DNA of 64,000 bases from CAZJLP01 sp964546955 (GTDB taxonomy: Bacteria > Verrucomicrobiota > Verrucomicrobiia > Opitutales > Opitutaceae), in the NCBI GenBank assembly GCA_964546955.1, contig CAZJLP010000007.1, positions 1-64,000 on the forward strand. The letters run 5' to 3'. The notes under the pieces are model-generated. The model had not been told where the DNA came from and did not search any database. It saw nothing but the letters and a program-made list of their open reading frames with translations. Below are positions 18,101 to 27,997 of this stretch, one piece after another. The position numbers and the translations under genes are program-made. Position 1 is the stretch's first letter. Each line of letters begins with the position of its first letter.

Positions 18101-21100
18101 GTGAAACCAAACAAGCTGAACTACCTTCGCGGCCTCGTTGGCCGCTTTGCCACTGCCGCACTAACAGCCCTTACCGTTGCCCTCGCTCCGATCGATGCCT
18201 CTGCCCAGGAAGGCAGCGGTACGGTCGAAGGTCGCGTTCAGAACGCGGTCACCGGAGCCGCGCTCAATAACGCGCGCGTCGCCGTCAAGGGGACCAACCA
18301 AGTCGAACAAACCGATGAGGCCGGACGTTACACGCTGAGCGGACTCCCCGCCGGACCGGTGACGCTTCGCGTCACCTTCGCCGGCTTAGACGACCAGGAA
18401 GTCACCGTGACGGTTCCCGCCGGACAGACCGTGTCCCAGGACGTCGAGATGACCAGCAAAGCGCTCTACGGCGACACGGATGCGATCAAACTCAACGAGT
18501 TTGTCGTCCAATCGACGCGTGAAACGAATGCCCGCGCGATCGCGGTCAACGAACAGCGCGCCGCCAATAACATCATCAGCGTCGTTTCAACCGACGAGTT
18601 CGGCACGGTCGTCGACCGCAACCCGGGCGAATTCCTGAAGATGTTGCCTGGCGTGGACGTGGATTATTTCGCCAACAACATCACCGGCGTCAGCGTTCGC
18701 GGTCTCGGTTCGGTGAATACCGAAATCAACTTCGACGGCATGCCCGTCGCGAGCGCGAATGCCGAGGCCGAAGGCCGCGGTTTCGAAATCCAGTACGCTT
18801 CCGCGGCCGACATCGCCCGCGTGGAAGTGCGCAAACTTCCGCTCCCGGAAGATAGCGCCAACAACATCGGCGGCTCCGTCAACTTGGTCCGCAAATCGGC
18901 CTTTGAACAGAGCAAGCGCCGCATCAGCTACCGCGTCGCGTTCATGAGCGACGGTGAAAAGCTGACCTTCGACAAGATGGACGGGCCGAAGGACCACCTC
19001 CGCGACCGCTGGCGCCCGAACTGGGAAATCGCCTGGATCGAACCCGTGAACAAGAACTTCGGCTTCGCGGTCACATTCGGTCAAAACGACACCCTGGTTA
19101 ACACGCACTTCTCGCTGCCGCGCTGGAACCGCGGCAACGCGGCGGGCAACACGAGTGGCTTGGCTGCCCGCAACGCAGGCCAGACCTTCGACGTTCGTCC
19201 CAGCGTGTACTTCCCCAGCGAAAGCGCCCCGCTCAATCACAACGCTCCCAAAATGCAGGGTAAGGACTATGCGAGCGTGCGCCTCGACTGGCGCCCGCGC
19301 CGGGAGCTCACCATCGGTTTCGCCCTGGGCGCCACCCGTGGTTGGGTTCAGAATGCTGACGACATCCGCTACACCTGGAACTCGTTCCAGGGCGGCAGCG
19401 GCGACGTCGCCACCTTTGTGGGTGTCGATCCGAGCCGTGGCTTCAACGACTACACGACGGTCGGTCGCGTGAACGGCGCCGCCGCTTTCCACGACAGCCC
19501 TCTCTGGCGCGACGTCGAAACACCCACCATTTCCTCGCTGATCGATATCCGCTGGCGCAAAGGCAAGTGGACAGCCGGCGCGAAAGTATCGCACTCGGAC
19601 AGCAAGTACACGTACAAGGACATGGAAAACGGGTTCTTCCGCAGTACGACGGTGTCGAACGTGGACGGCCTGATCAACATTCCGCAAACGGGTATCGGTG
19701 TGGGCACGGCGAATCCGATCCCTCTGATGATGACGATCACCGGCGGCGAAGCCTATTGGGCGCCCCGCAATATCACCACGAACACGACGGCCACCGGCCT
19801 CGCCAGCACGAACGCCGCCGACTACAACACGCCGATCGACTGGTCGCGGAACGCCAACATCCGCATCGGCGGCACGGGCGCCCGCCCGGGTCGCGCGAAA
19901 GACATCATCAGCGCAGCAAAGCTGTTCGTGAAACGCGATTTCTCGACGGTCAATCCGCTGTCGGTGCAGCTTGGCTTTGACGCTGTCGAACGTTTCCGCA
20001 GCCGCCGTTACGGTTCGCTCGCCTGGCGCTTCGTGGGCGCGGACGGCCTTCCGATGACCGCGGACGATTCCGGCACGCTGATCGCCGCGAATAACCTCAA
20101 GGCGCGCCGCGACTCGATCTACGATTATCCCGCGATCGAGCGCATCAGCATGCAGAAGATGTATGACCTCTATAAGTCGAATCCGAACTGGTTCCAGTTC
20201 GACGAAGAGCGTACGGCTCGCCTGAACATCACCCAGACGGCCGCCTACAAGCTCGAAGAAAAGACCATTGCGCCGTACATTCAAAGCGAGCTCGGACTGT
20301 TCCGCAATCGCCTCCGCCTCGCGGGTGGCGTTCGGTACGAAAAGACCACCGCGGAAGCGCGCGGCTTGAGGACGAACAACGCGAACGCGTACCTCAAATA
20401 TGCTGACGGCACCACCGCCCGCATTCAGGACCGCGATGCGTTGGGCAATCTAACCGTGGTGAATCTGGGGACCACGACGAACGTGAATTACCAGCTCACC
20501 TCGCCCAACGTCGTGGCGGCCACACGGCCGACAGCGACCTCGAACGTGCCGGTCTTCAATGCGACCATCCAAGCCGCTGGCAATGCCCTGCGCGCCGCCG
20601 GTCGCACCACGGACACGAACACCAACCTGGGCCGCGGTACCATCGCGCATACCCAAGCCGTCTACACCGATCTCGGTGCAAGGGGCGAAGGCGAAAACGA
20701 CAACTTCTTCCCCAGCCTGCACGCCAGCTTCGACGTGACGTCCAACATCGTGGTGCAGGGCGGTTACGCGAAGACACAGGCCAAGAACCGTTTCGAACGC
20801 ACGGTCATTCCGAGCAACGAAATCATCGACACGCCGCAAGCCTCGGGCGCGCTGGGTCGCATTAACGTGCGCAATCCGGACTTGAAACCGTGGGAAGCGG
20901 ACAACTTCGAACTCCGCACGTCGTATTACACCAAAAACGGCGGAAACTTCGGCCTGGGCGTTTATCGGAAGAAGATCCAAAACTACCAGATCCAGGACGA
21001 GTCGGAGCCCCTGTCGGCTGATGACATCGCCAACCAAGTGGCCCGCTTCGAGTCGGGCGCAACGGTCGCCCTCAACCCCGATTGGGACATCGGAGCGGAG

Positions 21101-21616
21101 CATCTCGGTTACGAAGTGAGCGTGTTTTACAACGAAGGCAGCGCCCAGTTGGACGGTGCCGAGTTGGAGTTCCGCCAAAGCCTCGACCCCTGGGTTCCGA
21201 CCTGGGCGCGCGGCTTCGCGATTCGCGGCACCTCCGCTTATAACAACCTCAAGGGCCGCCCGGGTGGCGGCGACGTCAGCGGCATTCGCGACTGGCGCCA
21301 CACCGCCGGTCTCGGCTATTCGCGTTCGCGGTTCTCGATCAACGTGAACTACAACATGAACGGCAGCCGCGTGAACAACATCGTAACCTCGAACGGGTTC
21401 AGCGCTGAGCAGCTCATCCTGCCGCAGCATATGTGGGACCTGAACGTGGAAGTGCGCATCGCCAAATGGGCGAACCTCTTCTTCGCCGGCCGCAACATCA
21501 CGGACGAACGTTTCGTTCGTGAGAATCAGTACGCGGAAAGCCCGCAGTTCACCTGGCTGGACCAATCCAGCACTCAGGGCGTGACTTTCGCCGTCGGTAT
21601 CTCCGGCAGCTTCTAA
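18101..21616 (+). CDS. TonB-dependent receptor with carboxypeptidase-like N-terminal domain
   Basis: From GTG at 18101 the protein has 1171 residues and a good signal peptide (LTALTVALAPIDASA-Q). An ATG at 18041 in frame would add 20 unlike residues. A carboxypeptidase regulatory-like beta domain (GTVEGRVQNAVTGAALNNARVAVKGTNQVEQTDEAGRY) comes first, then a plug (DEFGTVVDRNPGEFLKMLPGVDVDY, GVSVRGLGSVNTEINFDGMPV, RVEVRKLPLPEDSANNIGGSVNL) and a long barrel ending GISGSF with the terminal aromatic expected for BamA recognition. The architecture is the large polysaccharide-type receptor common in Opitutaceae. No SusD-like partner follows, and the substrate cannot be named. A strong terminator follows at 21640. 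Confidence 0.93.
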   Translation: MKPNKLNYLRGLVGRFATAALTALTVALAPIDASAQEGSGTVEGRVQNAVTGAALNNARVAVKGTNQVEQTDEAGRYTLSGLPAGPVTLRVTFAGLDDQEVTVTVPAGQTVSQDVEMTSKALYGDTDAIKLNEFVVQSTRETNARAIAVNEQRAANNIISVVSTDEFGTVVDRNPGEFLKMLPGVDVDYFANNITGVSVRGLGSVNTEINFDGMPVASANAEAEGRGFEIQYASAADIARVEVRKLPLPEDSANNIGGSVNLVRKSAFEQSKRRISYRVAFMSDGEKLTFDKMDGPKDHLRDRWRPNWEIAWIEPVNKNFGFAVTFGQNDTLVNTHFSLPRWNRGNAAGNTSGLAARNAGQTFDVRPSVYFPSESAPLNHNAPKMQGKDYASVRLDWRPRRELTIGFALGATRGWVQNADDIRYTWNSFQGGSGDVATFVGVDPSRGFNDYTTVGRVNGAAAFHDSPLWRDVETPTISSLIDIRWRKGKWTAGAKVSHSDSKYTYKDMENGFFRSTTVSNVDGLINIPQTGIGVGTANPIPLMMTITGGEAYWAPRNITTNTTATGLASTNAADYNTPIDWSRNANIRIGGTGARPGRAKDIISAAKLFVKRDFSTVNPLSVQLGFDAVERFRSRRYGSLAWRFVGADGLPMTADDSGTLIAANNLKARRDSIYDYPAIERISMQKMYDLYKSNPNWFQFDEERTARLNITQTAAYKLEEKTIAPYIQSELGLFRNRLRLAGGVRYEKTTAEARGLRTNNANAYLKYADGTTARIQDRDALGNLTVVNLGTTTNVNYQLTSPNVVAATRPTATSNVPVFNATIQAAGNALRAAGRTTDTNTNLGRGTIAHTQAVYTDLGARGEGENDNFFPSLHASFDVTSNIVVQGGYAKTQAKNRFERTVIPSNEIIDTPQASGALGRINVRNPDLKPWEADNFELRTSYYTKNGGNFGLGVYRKKIQNYQIQDESEPLSADDIANQVARFESGATVALNPDWDIGAEHLGYEVSVFYNEGSAQLDGAELEFRQSLDPWVPTWARGFAIRGTSAYNNLKGRPGGGDVSGIRDWRHTAGLGYSRSRFSINVNYNMNGSRVNNIVTSNGFSAEQLILPQHMWDLNVEVRIAKWANLFFAGRNITDERFVRENQYAESPQFTWLDQSSTQGVTFAVGISGSF

Positions 21617-21639
21617 TCCGCCTCAAAGCTTAGTCTCTC

Positions 21640-21673
21640 GCGCCGGCCCGTCACTGGGCCGGCGCTTTTTTTT
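21640..21673 (+). terminator. Strong terminator of the TonB receptor gene
   Basis: GCGCCGGCCC (21640-21649), loop GTCACT, GGGCCGGCGC (21656-21665) and eight T. Ten-bp perfect stem, 24 bp after the stop. Confidence 0.93.
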
Positions 21674-21907
21674 GGGGAAAGCCGCGATGTCGACGGACGG
21701 TCCACCGTTTCGACCGGCTCAAGGTCCCGAGCTTGTCGAGGGCCCGCGCCTACCCTGCGATCCGCTTTGCTGAATGCTTATTGCTTGATCGGACGGAGTG
21801 ATACCATTCGCGGGTCGACAGAACGTGTTGGCCCTCTTTTATCCTCCTCTGCTTTCAGCGGATTCCCGGATAGGTTCCAGCCTCCGTCGGCCGCGCGGCG
21901 CAAGCAC

Positions 21908-24190
21908 CTACCGCTCCTTCCTCAACTCCTCAGCCCGCCGCAGCTCGCGCTGGGCTTCGGAAGCTTGTCCCAGCGCCTGCAGGGCTAGCCCAAGATTGTG
22001 ATGGGCCGAGGGTGAAGCAGGTTCGAGGCGCACGGCTTCGCGCAGCTGGGTCACCGCATCCAGAGGACTGTGGGCCAGCAACAACGCAACGCCCCAGCTT
22101 TCGCGGAGCCGCGCATCGTCCGGCGTTCGCTTCACCGCGAGCGCATAAACCTCCGCGGCCTCCAGCGGTCGCTGTGCTGTCATCAAAAGGTCTCCCAGCA
22201 GTGCCTGCACGTCCGGCAGGCTCGGATCGAGTCTCGCTGCTTCCGTCAAATGGATCAGCGCCTCGGTCTCTCGATTGAAACGTGACAGCACCAAACCCAG
22301 ATTCATATGGGCGTTCGCCAAGCGCGGATCCAGGCGAAGGGCGATTTCGTAGCTCGCCGCCGCCGCTGAAAACTGTCCGAGCTGGGCTTGGGCTAAACCG
22401 AGGTTGCTCCGAATTCCCGCATCGTTGGGGGACAGCTCTACTGCCTGCAGAAAAAATTCAACCGCCTCACCTGCTTTTCCCGCCGCCATCAGGGTTGCTC
22501 CCAGCATATCCAGGACTCGGGCGGAACGAGGATCGATCGCTCGGGCTTCGTGCAATACGGCGATTGCCTCGGCGGTTTGGCCCGTGCGTTGAAGAGCGAG
22601 CCCGAGGTCAGTGTACAAACGAGCACTCCGTTCGGTTTGAAGCGCGACACGGTAGTGCTCGATGGCTTCCGCATAGTCTCCGCGTTTCGACAACAGATTG
22701 GCGAGGTTTGCGCGTGCATCGAGGGAGTCCGACTTGGCCCGAATAGCTTCGCGGTAATAGTGAATCGCCCCCTCCGTATCCCCCGCGAGCCGGCGGAGGG
22801 TGCCTAGATTGTTGTAGGCCAGAAAACAGTTGGGATTCTGTTCGATCGTCGCGAGATAGAGGGTCGGTTCGTCCCGGTACTTCGCGGAAGAACGCCAGCT
22901 GAGGACGCCCAAGCCGGCGCACGCCAGCGCGACCGCCGTCTGGAAAACCCGGCGCTTTGCCCCCTGCGGAACTCTCGTCGTCAATCCAGCGATCCCCGCT
23001 CCCAACGCCGCGATGACCCCAATCGATGCGTGATACTGAAAGTGGTCGGCGACGTAGGAGAACGCGAAGGGATACACGTTGAAGAACCCCAAGGCAGGAA
23101 AGAGCGTGCCCACAAAAAAAAGCCATGCAGCGAGCGGCCCTCTACGGCGGCGCGCGATGCGCAGGAGGACGGCGGTCATAGCCACGGTCGCCACCGCAAA
23201 GGTCCACCACCCCGCCGCCTGGAGCTTCACGTCCCAGCGGGGATAAATGAACATCAGATCCGCCGGCCAGAGCAGCTTTTGAAGGTAAAACCATACGATC
23301 CGGCCAGCTAGGAGGCAGCGTTCGCCCAAGGACAGATCATAGGCGGCGCCGCTCGCGCCAATGAAGGTACGCTCGACCCAAACCGTGACCACTCCCGCCG
23401 CGATGCCCAGCGCAAACCAGGGCAACAAGGGAACCACCTCTCTCCGGAAGTCGATGCGGCCGTGTCGCCACCACAGCGCGACCACCAGCGCGGCGGGCAA
23501 CGTAGCGGTGACCGTCTTGCTAAGCAGAGCGCAGACGAACAACGCCAGAGCCAAGGCATATCCTTCCGATGTCCGCCGCTCGTGGAAACGGAAGAAAGCA
23601 AGGCCCGCGGCAAGATAAAACACGAGAGACAGGGTATTCTTCTGTTCGGTGATCCACCCCACCGATTCCACATACACCGGGTGCACGGCAAACAGGACGC
23701 CGGCCCACCAGGCTCCGCGCAACCCCAGGCGCTGGAGCACGAGCACCAGAAGACAGGCGGCGGTCGCGTGCAAAAGCACGTTGACGAGGTGGTAGCCAAG
23801 AGGGGCGTCGCCCCAGAGCCGGTGTTCGATCCAAAAAAGACTGTGCAGAAGAGGATAATACTGCTGAGTCGCGCCGGGCTCGAACCAGATGCGGGGCAGC
23901 GCCTCGATCCCGCGCAGCTCCGCCTTCGTTAGGTGGGCCCGGTCATCCCAGATGAATTCGTGGTGCAACGTGCGCGAATACGTGGCGACGACGAGCAGGA
24001 CGAGCAGGACGAACAACGCGCACGTGCGACGCCGCGCGAAGTCTGGCGAGTGGGGGTTGAACCGGGCGAAGTTCAATTTGGACGGCAAGCTGGCCAGTGC
24101 GCCGGGGGGCCACAAGCTGAAAGGAGGGGCCAGGCGAACGCGCGGCTTTGCAGCCGCGGAAAAGTGATCTAGTTTCCCGGCTGCCGCCAC
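21908..24190 (-). CDS. TMTC-like membrane glycosyltransferase with TPR tail, copy A
   Basis: Up to 760 residues. After a charged N-terminus the first membrane helix (ALFVLLVLLVVATYS) leads to a periplasmic loop with FIWDD, the acidic pair typical of GT-C glycosyltransferases such as PMT and eukaryotic TMTC. About ten membrane helices follow to near residue 440, including PVYVESVGWITEQKNTLS. Residues about 460-750 are at least eight TPRs (NNLGTLRRLAGDTEGAIHYYREAI and similar). This layout matches TMTC-type O-mannosyltransferases and many bacterial proteins named only TPR protein. The GTG at 24190 leaves no room for a promoter beside the divergent paralogue, so the true start may be further in. 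It is close in sequence to the divergent gene at 24235 (shared GATQQ.YPLLHSLF and GYHLVNVLLHA). Confidence 0.85.
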   Translation of the reverse strand: MAAAGKLDHFSAAAKPRVRLAPPFSLWPPGALASLPSKLNFARFNPHSPDFARRRTCALFVLLVLLVVATYSRTLHHEFIWDDRAHLTKAELRGIEALPRIWFEPGATQQYYPLLHSLFWIEHRLWGDAPLGYHLVNVLLHATAACLLVLVLQRLGLRGAWWAGVLFAVHPVYVESVGWITEQKNTLSLVFYLAAGLAFFRFHERRTSEGYALALALFVCALLSKTVTATLPAALVVALWWRHGRIDFRREVVPLLPWFALGIAAGVVTVWVERTFIGASGAAYDLSLGERCLLAGRIVWFYLQKLLWPADLMFIYPRWDVKLQAAGWWTFAVATVAMTAVLLRIARRRRGPLAAWLFFVGTLFPALGFFNVYPFAFSYVADHFQYHASIGVIAALGAGIAGLTTRVPQGAKRRVFQTAVALACAGLGVLSWRSSAKYRDEPTLYLATIEQNPNCFLAYNNLGTLRRLAGDTEGAIHYYREAIRAKSDSLDARANLANLLSKRGDYAEAIEHYRVALQTERSARLYTDLGLALQRTGQTAEAIAVLHEARAIDPRSARVLDMLGATLMAAGKAGEAVEFFLQAVELSPNDAGIRSNLGLAQAQLGQFSAAAASYEIALRLDPRLANAHMNLGLVLSRFNRETEALIHLTEAARLDPSLPDVQALLGDLLMTAQRPLEAAEVYALAVKRTPDDARLRESWGVALLLAHSPLDAVTQLREAVRLEPASPSAHHNLGLALQALGQASEAQRELRRAEELRKER

Positions 24191-24234
24191 GCATGCCCGC
24201 CCCCGAACGAGCCTTGAATACCCCCCGCAACCAG

Positions 24235-25884
24235 ATGGACCCCCCGTCCGGTGCGCCCCGGCCGGCTTGGCCGTACGTTGTCGTGCTCGTCGCCGCTGTT
24301 TTGGCGGCGTATTATCCCTCCCTCACCAGTGGCTTCGTCTGGGACGACAACGCCCACGTGACGGCACCCGATCTGCGTTCTCTCCACGGTCTTTGGCGCA
24401 TCTGGTTCGAGCCGGGGGCGACTCAGCAACACTACCCCCTCCTCCACAGCCTGTTCTTGCTTGAATACCAATTGTGGGGAGACGCTCCCTTCGGCTACCA
24501 CCTCGTCAATGTCCTTCTGCACGCTGCCGTGGCCGTACTTTTCGGACTCCTCCTGAGAAAACTCGCGATCCCTGGGGCGTGGTTTGCGGCGCTCGTTTTT
24601 GCCCTTCACCCCGTTTGCGTCGAATCCGTGGCTTGGGTGTCCGAACAAAAAAATACTCTCTCCGCGCTATTTTATCTGGCGGCCGCGCTCGTCTACTTGC
24701 GTTTCGATCGGAGCCGGCGCGGGTCGCTCTACGCGCTCGCCTTCGGTTTGTTTGGGCTGGCGCTGCTATCCAAAACCGTGACCGCATCGCTGCCGGCCGC
24801 GCTTCTGGTGGTGATTTGGTGGCAGCGAGGCAAGCTGGCCTGGCGTACCGATGTCGTGCCGCTGCTTCCGTGGTTTGCCCTCGCCGCGGCCGCTGGGCTG
24901 CTCACGGCATGGGTGGAAAAAACTCACATTGGAGCGGACGGCTCCGCTTTTGACCTCACTTTTTTGCAACGTCTGCTCCTCGCGGCGCGAGTTCCTTGGT
25001 TCTACCTAGGCAAGCTGCTCTGGCCCGCCGATCTGATGTTCATGTACCCGCGTTGGACAATCGATCCGACGCAGTGGCTCCAATGGCTGCCACTGCTCGC
25101 CTGGGCGGCGGTGCTCGCTGGCTGCTGGCATCTTCGCCTTCGAACCCGCGCTCCGCTCGCCGCATGTTTACTTTTCGGCGGAACGCTTTTTCCGGCCCTG
25201 GGCTTTTTCAACGTCTTCCCCTTTCAATATTCCTTCGTTGCCGACCATTTCCAGTACCTGGCAAGCCTGAGCGCGATCGCTCTGGTGTGCGAAGGGCTGG
25301 CGTCGATCGCGCCCCTTCCGTCGCGCGTCCGGCTGGCTGCGGGCTTGGCGGTGCTGGGAGCGCTCGGTTCGTCGAGCTGGAAGCACTGCCACGATTTTCG
25401 CGATTCCCCGACCCTCTGGCGCGCCACGTTGGCTAAAAACCCAGAGTCGTGGATGGCCCACAACAACCTGGGCCGCGACTTGCTGGCCCGGAAGGAGACG
25501 CAGGCCGAGGCAAAGGAACATTTCCGCCGGGCGCTGGAAGCGCGGCCCGACTACCCGGAGGCCCTCACGAACTACGGCCTTTCGCTGTATGAAGAAAGAA
25601 AATACGAGGAGGCCATTCCCTATCTCGAGAAGTCCGTGGCCCTGAAGCCAAAAATGTACCAGGCTCATAACAACCTTGCGATGGCATTGGCCAAGTCGGG
25701 ACGGGTGGAGGAAGCCGTATCCTCGTTCCGCCGCGCGGCGGAGCTCAACCCGACGCAGCCCAACCTGCACGAGAATTGGGGCAAGGCATTGCAGCTACTG
25801 GGACGCAACGAAGAGGCCAACCGATGCTTCGCGGAAGCAGCGCGCCTCCGCGCGTTGAAATCCCGGGGGGCTTCCAAACCGTGA
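24235..25884 (+). CDS. TMTC-like membrane glycosyltransferase with TPR tail, copy B
   Basis: 549 residues from ATG at 24235 (another ATG at 24193 is possible). It opens PYVVVLVAAVLAAYYPSLTSGFVWDDNAHV, giving the membrane helix plus WDD acidic pair, then LFLLEYQLWGDAPFGYHLVNVLLHA and HPVCVESVAWVSEQKNTLSALFYLAA, near identical in pattern to copy A. About ten helices precede four to five TPRs (SWMAHNNLGRDLLARKETQAEAKEHFRRALEA onward). Divergent orientation to copy A suggests an inverted duplication followed by drift. The stop TGA (25882-25884) overlaps the GTG start of copy C. A lipid-linked sugar donor and periplasmic acceptor protein are predicted by family, not shown. Confidence 0.85.
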   Translation: MDPPSGAPRPAWPYVVVLVAAVLAAYYPSLTSGFVWDDNAHVTAPDLRSLHGLWRIWFEPGATQQHYPLLHSLFLLEYQLWGDAPFGYHLVNVLLHAAVAVLFGLLLRKLAIPGAWFAALVFALHPVCVESVAWVSEQKNTLSALFYLAAALVYLRFDRSRRGSLYALAFGLFGLALLSKTVTASLPAALLVVIWWQRGKLAWRTDVVPLLPWFALAAAAGLLTAWVEKTHIGADGSAFDLTFLQRLLLAARVPWFYLGKLLWPADLMFMYPRWTIDPTQWLQWLPLLAWAAVLAGCWHLRLRTRAPLAACLLFGGTLFPALGFFNVFPFQYSFVADHFQYLASLSAIALVCEGLASIAPLPSRVRLAAGLAVLGALGSSSWKHCHDFRDSPTLWRATLAKNPESWMAHNNLGRDLLARKETQAEAKEHFRRALEARPDYPEALTNYGLSLYEERKYEEAIPYLEKSVALKPKMYQAHNNLAMALAKSGRVEEAVSSFRRAAELNPTQPNLHENWGKALQLLGRNEEANRCFAEAARLRALKSRGASKP

Positions 25885-27722
25885 CCGACTTATCCCCGCC
25901 GAACCCACACCCGCCTGCGCGTCCGGTGGAGCCGTCGCGACCCGCCGTCCTTTGGGGGGGCGCTGCGCTCATTGTCGCCCTCGCGCTGGCCGCCTACGCC
26001 AACAGTTTTTCGGGCGTTTTCGTCTACGACGACATTCCCGCGATCGTGGACAATCCGACCATTCGAACGCTGCGCGCGTCGCTCGCTCCCCCGGCAGACA
26101 GCGGGCTGCCCGTCTCGGGGCGTCCCCTGGTCAATTTATCGCTGGCCCTGAACTATCGATTCGGCGGTCTTCATCCGTGGGGCTACCATGCCTTCAATCT
26201 CGGGGTTCACCTCGCGGCCTCGCTCGTGCTTTTCGGGTTGATCCGGCGCGCGCTTCTCTCTCCGCCGCTGCGCGCCCACTGGAGTCCTCTGGCAACAAGC
26301 TTCGCCGGCGTCGCGAGCGCGATCTGGGCCGTACACCCGGTCCACACGGAGTCGGTCACCTACGTCGTCCAGCGGGCCGAGGCGATGGTTGGACTTTTCT
26401 ATCTCCTCACCCTTTATTGCGTCGCACGGGCCACCGAGGAAAAAGCGAGCCCGCTCTGGCCGGCGGCTGCGGCGGCGAGTTGCGCGCTGGGAATGGCGAC
26501 CAAGGAGGTCATGGTCTCGGCTCCGCTGCTCGCGCTCTTGTACGACCGCGCTTTTGGCGCCGGGACAATCCGGGAGGCGCTGCGCCGGCGCTGGAGATTG
26601 TATGCGGCGCTCGGAGCAACCTGGGGGATCCTGGTGTGGCTTGTCGCGCAAAGTGCCTCCCGCGGTGGCACGGCCGGATTCGGCACGGGCGTTCCGTGGT
26701 GGTCTTACCTCCTGACGCAAAGCGGCGCTATCCTGCTTTACCTGCGTTTGGCCTTCTGGCCCGCCCCTTTGGTTTTCGACTACGGGACTGACGTCGCGAC
26801 GACGTTCTGGGCAGTGGCGGGTTCCTTCGCACTCGTCGCCACGCTCGCGGCCATTTCCTTGGTTGCCGCGGTCCGGCGGCCGGCGATTGGATTCGTGGCG
26901 TTGGCGTTCTTCGCCTTTTTGGCCCCGTCGTCCAGCATCGTTCCGGTGGCCTCCGAGGTGATGGCCGAGCATCGACTCTACCTGCCGCTCGCGTGTGTAG
27001 TCGTCGCCACGCTCTGCCTGTTCCAGCGGTGGGGCATTCGTGCGCATGCTGCTCTGTTCTTGGCCGTAATACCGCTGGCGTTCGCGACCGCGCATCGGAA
27101 CCGGGACTACCATTCGGACTTGGCTCTCTGGCGCGATACCGTTCAAAAAGTACCCTCGAACCCGCGTGCTCTTTTCAATCTCGGTGAAATTCACGACCGC
27201 GAGGGCCGTCGTCCCGAGGCCATCGACTGTTACCGGCGCGCAATCCGCCTTCGGATAAACCTACCGAGCGCGCACACAAACCTCAGCCGCGCGTTCCTTG
27301 AAGAAGGTCAAGTCGAGGCGGCCACCGCGCATGCGCTGGAGGCGCTTCGCTTCAATCCCCAACTTGCCGAGGCCCATGGCAATCTGGCGAACGCGCGCGC
27401 GGCAGCTGGCGACGTCCGAGGTGCGCTCGGTCCGGCGGAGGAGGCAGTTCGGCTGAAACCGGAGAGCGTGGATTTAAGAAATAATCTCGGCGCCGTTCTT
27501 TCCCGGCTGTCCCGGCTGGCGGAAGCCGAAACGCAGTATCGCGCCTCGCTGCGACTCGAGCCGACGCGAGCCCAAACCCATTTCTACCTCGGCAACACGC
27601 TCGCCCGCAGCCAGCGCTGGGAAGAGGCCGCGCGGGCTTATGAAGAAGCTCTCAAGCTCAAACCCGACTTTCAGCCTGCGCGTGACAACCTGGCTCGAGT
27701 CAAGGCCGCGGCCTTGCGGTGA
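25881..27722 (+). CDS. TMTC-like membrane glycosyltransferase with TPR tail, copy C
   Basis: 613 residues from a GTG at 25881 that overlaps the upstream stop in GTGA, so translation is coupled to copy B. The first helix and acidic pair read LALAAYANSFSGVFVYDDIPAIVDNPTIR. The body has GRPLVNLSLALNYRFGG, GYHAFNLGVHLAASLVLFGLI, HPVHTESVTYVVQRAEAMVGLFYLL and PSSSIVPVASEVMAEHRLYLP, which are the strongest TMTC/DUF1736-like motifs of the three. Residues about 430-610 are five or six TPRs (RALFNLGEIHDREGRRPEAIDCYRRAI onward). It is more distant from A and B than they are from each other. It is convergent with a glutaredoxin gene 11 bp away. Confidence 0.87.
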   Translation: MTDLSPPNPHPPARPVEPSRPAVLWGGAALIVALALAAYANSFSGVFVYDDIPAIVDNPTIRTLRASLAPPADSGLPVSGRPLVNLSLALNYRFGGLHPWGYHAFNLGVHLAASLVLFGLIRRALLSPPLRAHWSPLATSFAGVASAIWAVHPVHTESVTYVVQRAEAMVGLFYLLTLYCVARATEEKASPLWPAAAAASCALGMATKEVMVSAPLLALLYDRAFGAGTIREALRRRWRLYAALGATWGILVWLVAQSASRGGTAGFGTGVPWWSYLLTQSGAILLYLRLAFWPAPLVFDYGTDVATTFWAVAGSFALVATLAAISLVAAVRRPAIGFVALAFFAFLAPSSSIVPVASEVMAEHRLYLPLACVVVATLCLFQRWGIRAHAALFLAVIPLAFATAHRNRDYHSDLALWRDTVQKVPSNPRALFNLGEIHDREGRRPEAIDCYRRAIRLRINLPSAHTNLSRAFLEEGQVEAATAHALEALRFNPQLAEAHGNLANARAAAGDVRGALGPAEEAVRLKPESVDLRNNLGAVLSRLSRLAEAETQYRASLRLEPTRAQTHFYLGNTLARSQRWEEAARAYEEALKLKPDFQPARDNLARVKAAALR

Positions 27723-27733
27723 CGGCTGCCGAG

Positions 27734-27997
27734 TCAACGACCTTCAAGCTTGGCGTTGCGGGATTGCAGAAAGTCGTGAAGTTCCTCGACGCCAAAATCG
27801 GCCAGGATTTCTCCGTGCCAATCGAGTGTGGGCGCCTTCGACTGCCCTGACTTTCTTTTCATCTCGTCGAAAGCGGCGCGGTCGCTCAGCACCTCTTTCT
27901 GCTCGTAGGCGATTTGATGTTCCTCGAAGTATTCGATTGCTTCCACGCAGTAGGGGCAACCTTGCTTCACATAGAGTATAGGCTTTTCGTCGTTCAT
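27734..27997 (-). CDS. Glutaredoxin
   Basis: 87 residues from ATG at 27997: MNDEKPILYVKQGCPYC gives the dithiol CPYC active site (C14, C17) in the first strand-helix turn. The rest fits the thioredoxin fold (EYFEEHQIAYEQKEVL, and the GSH-site-like SKAPTLDWHGEILADFGVEELHDFL). The usual TVP cis-proline site reads APT, acceptable but slightly unusual. It should reduce disulfides or protein-glutathione adducts in the cytoplasm. The frame is open upstream to 28120 but without similarity. Confidence 0.92.
   Translation of the reverse strand: MNDEKPILYVKQGCPYCVEAIEYFEEHQIAYEQKEVLSDRAAFDEMKRKSGQSKAPTLDWHGEILADFGVEELHDFLQSRNAKLEGR

Noticed and set aside
18587..20284. 565-codon open frame on the minus strand
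   Set aside because: Antisense to the TonB receptor; no recognisable domain.
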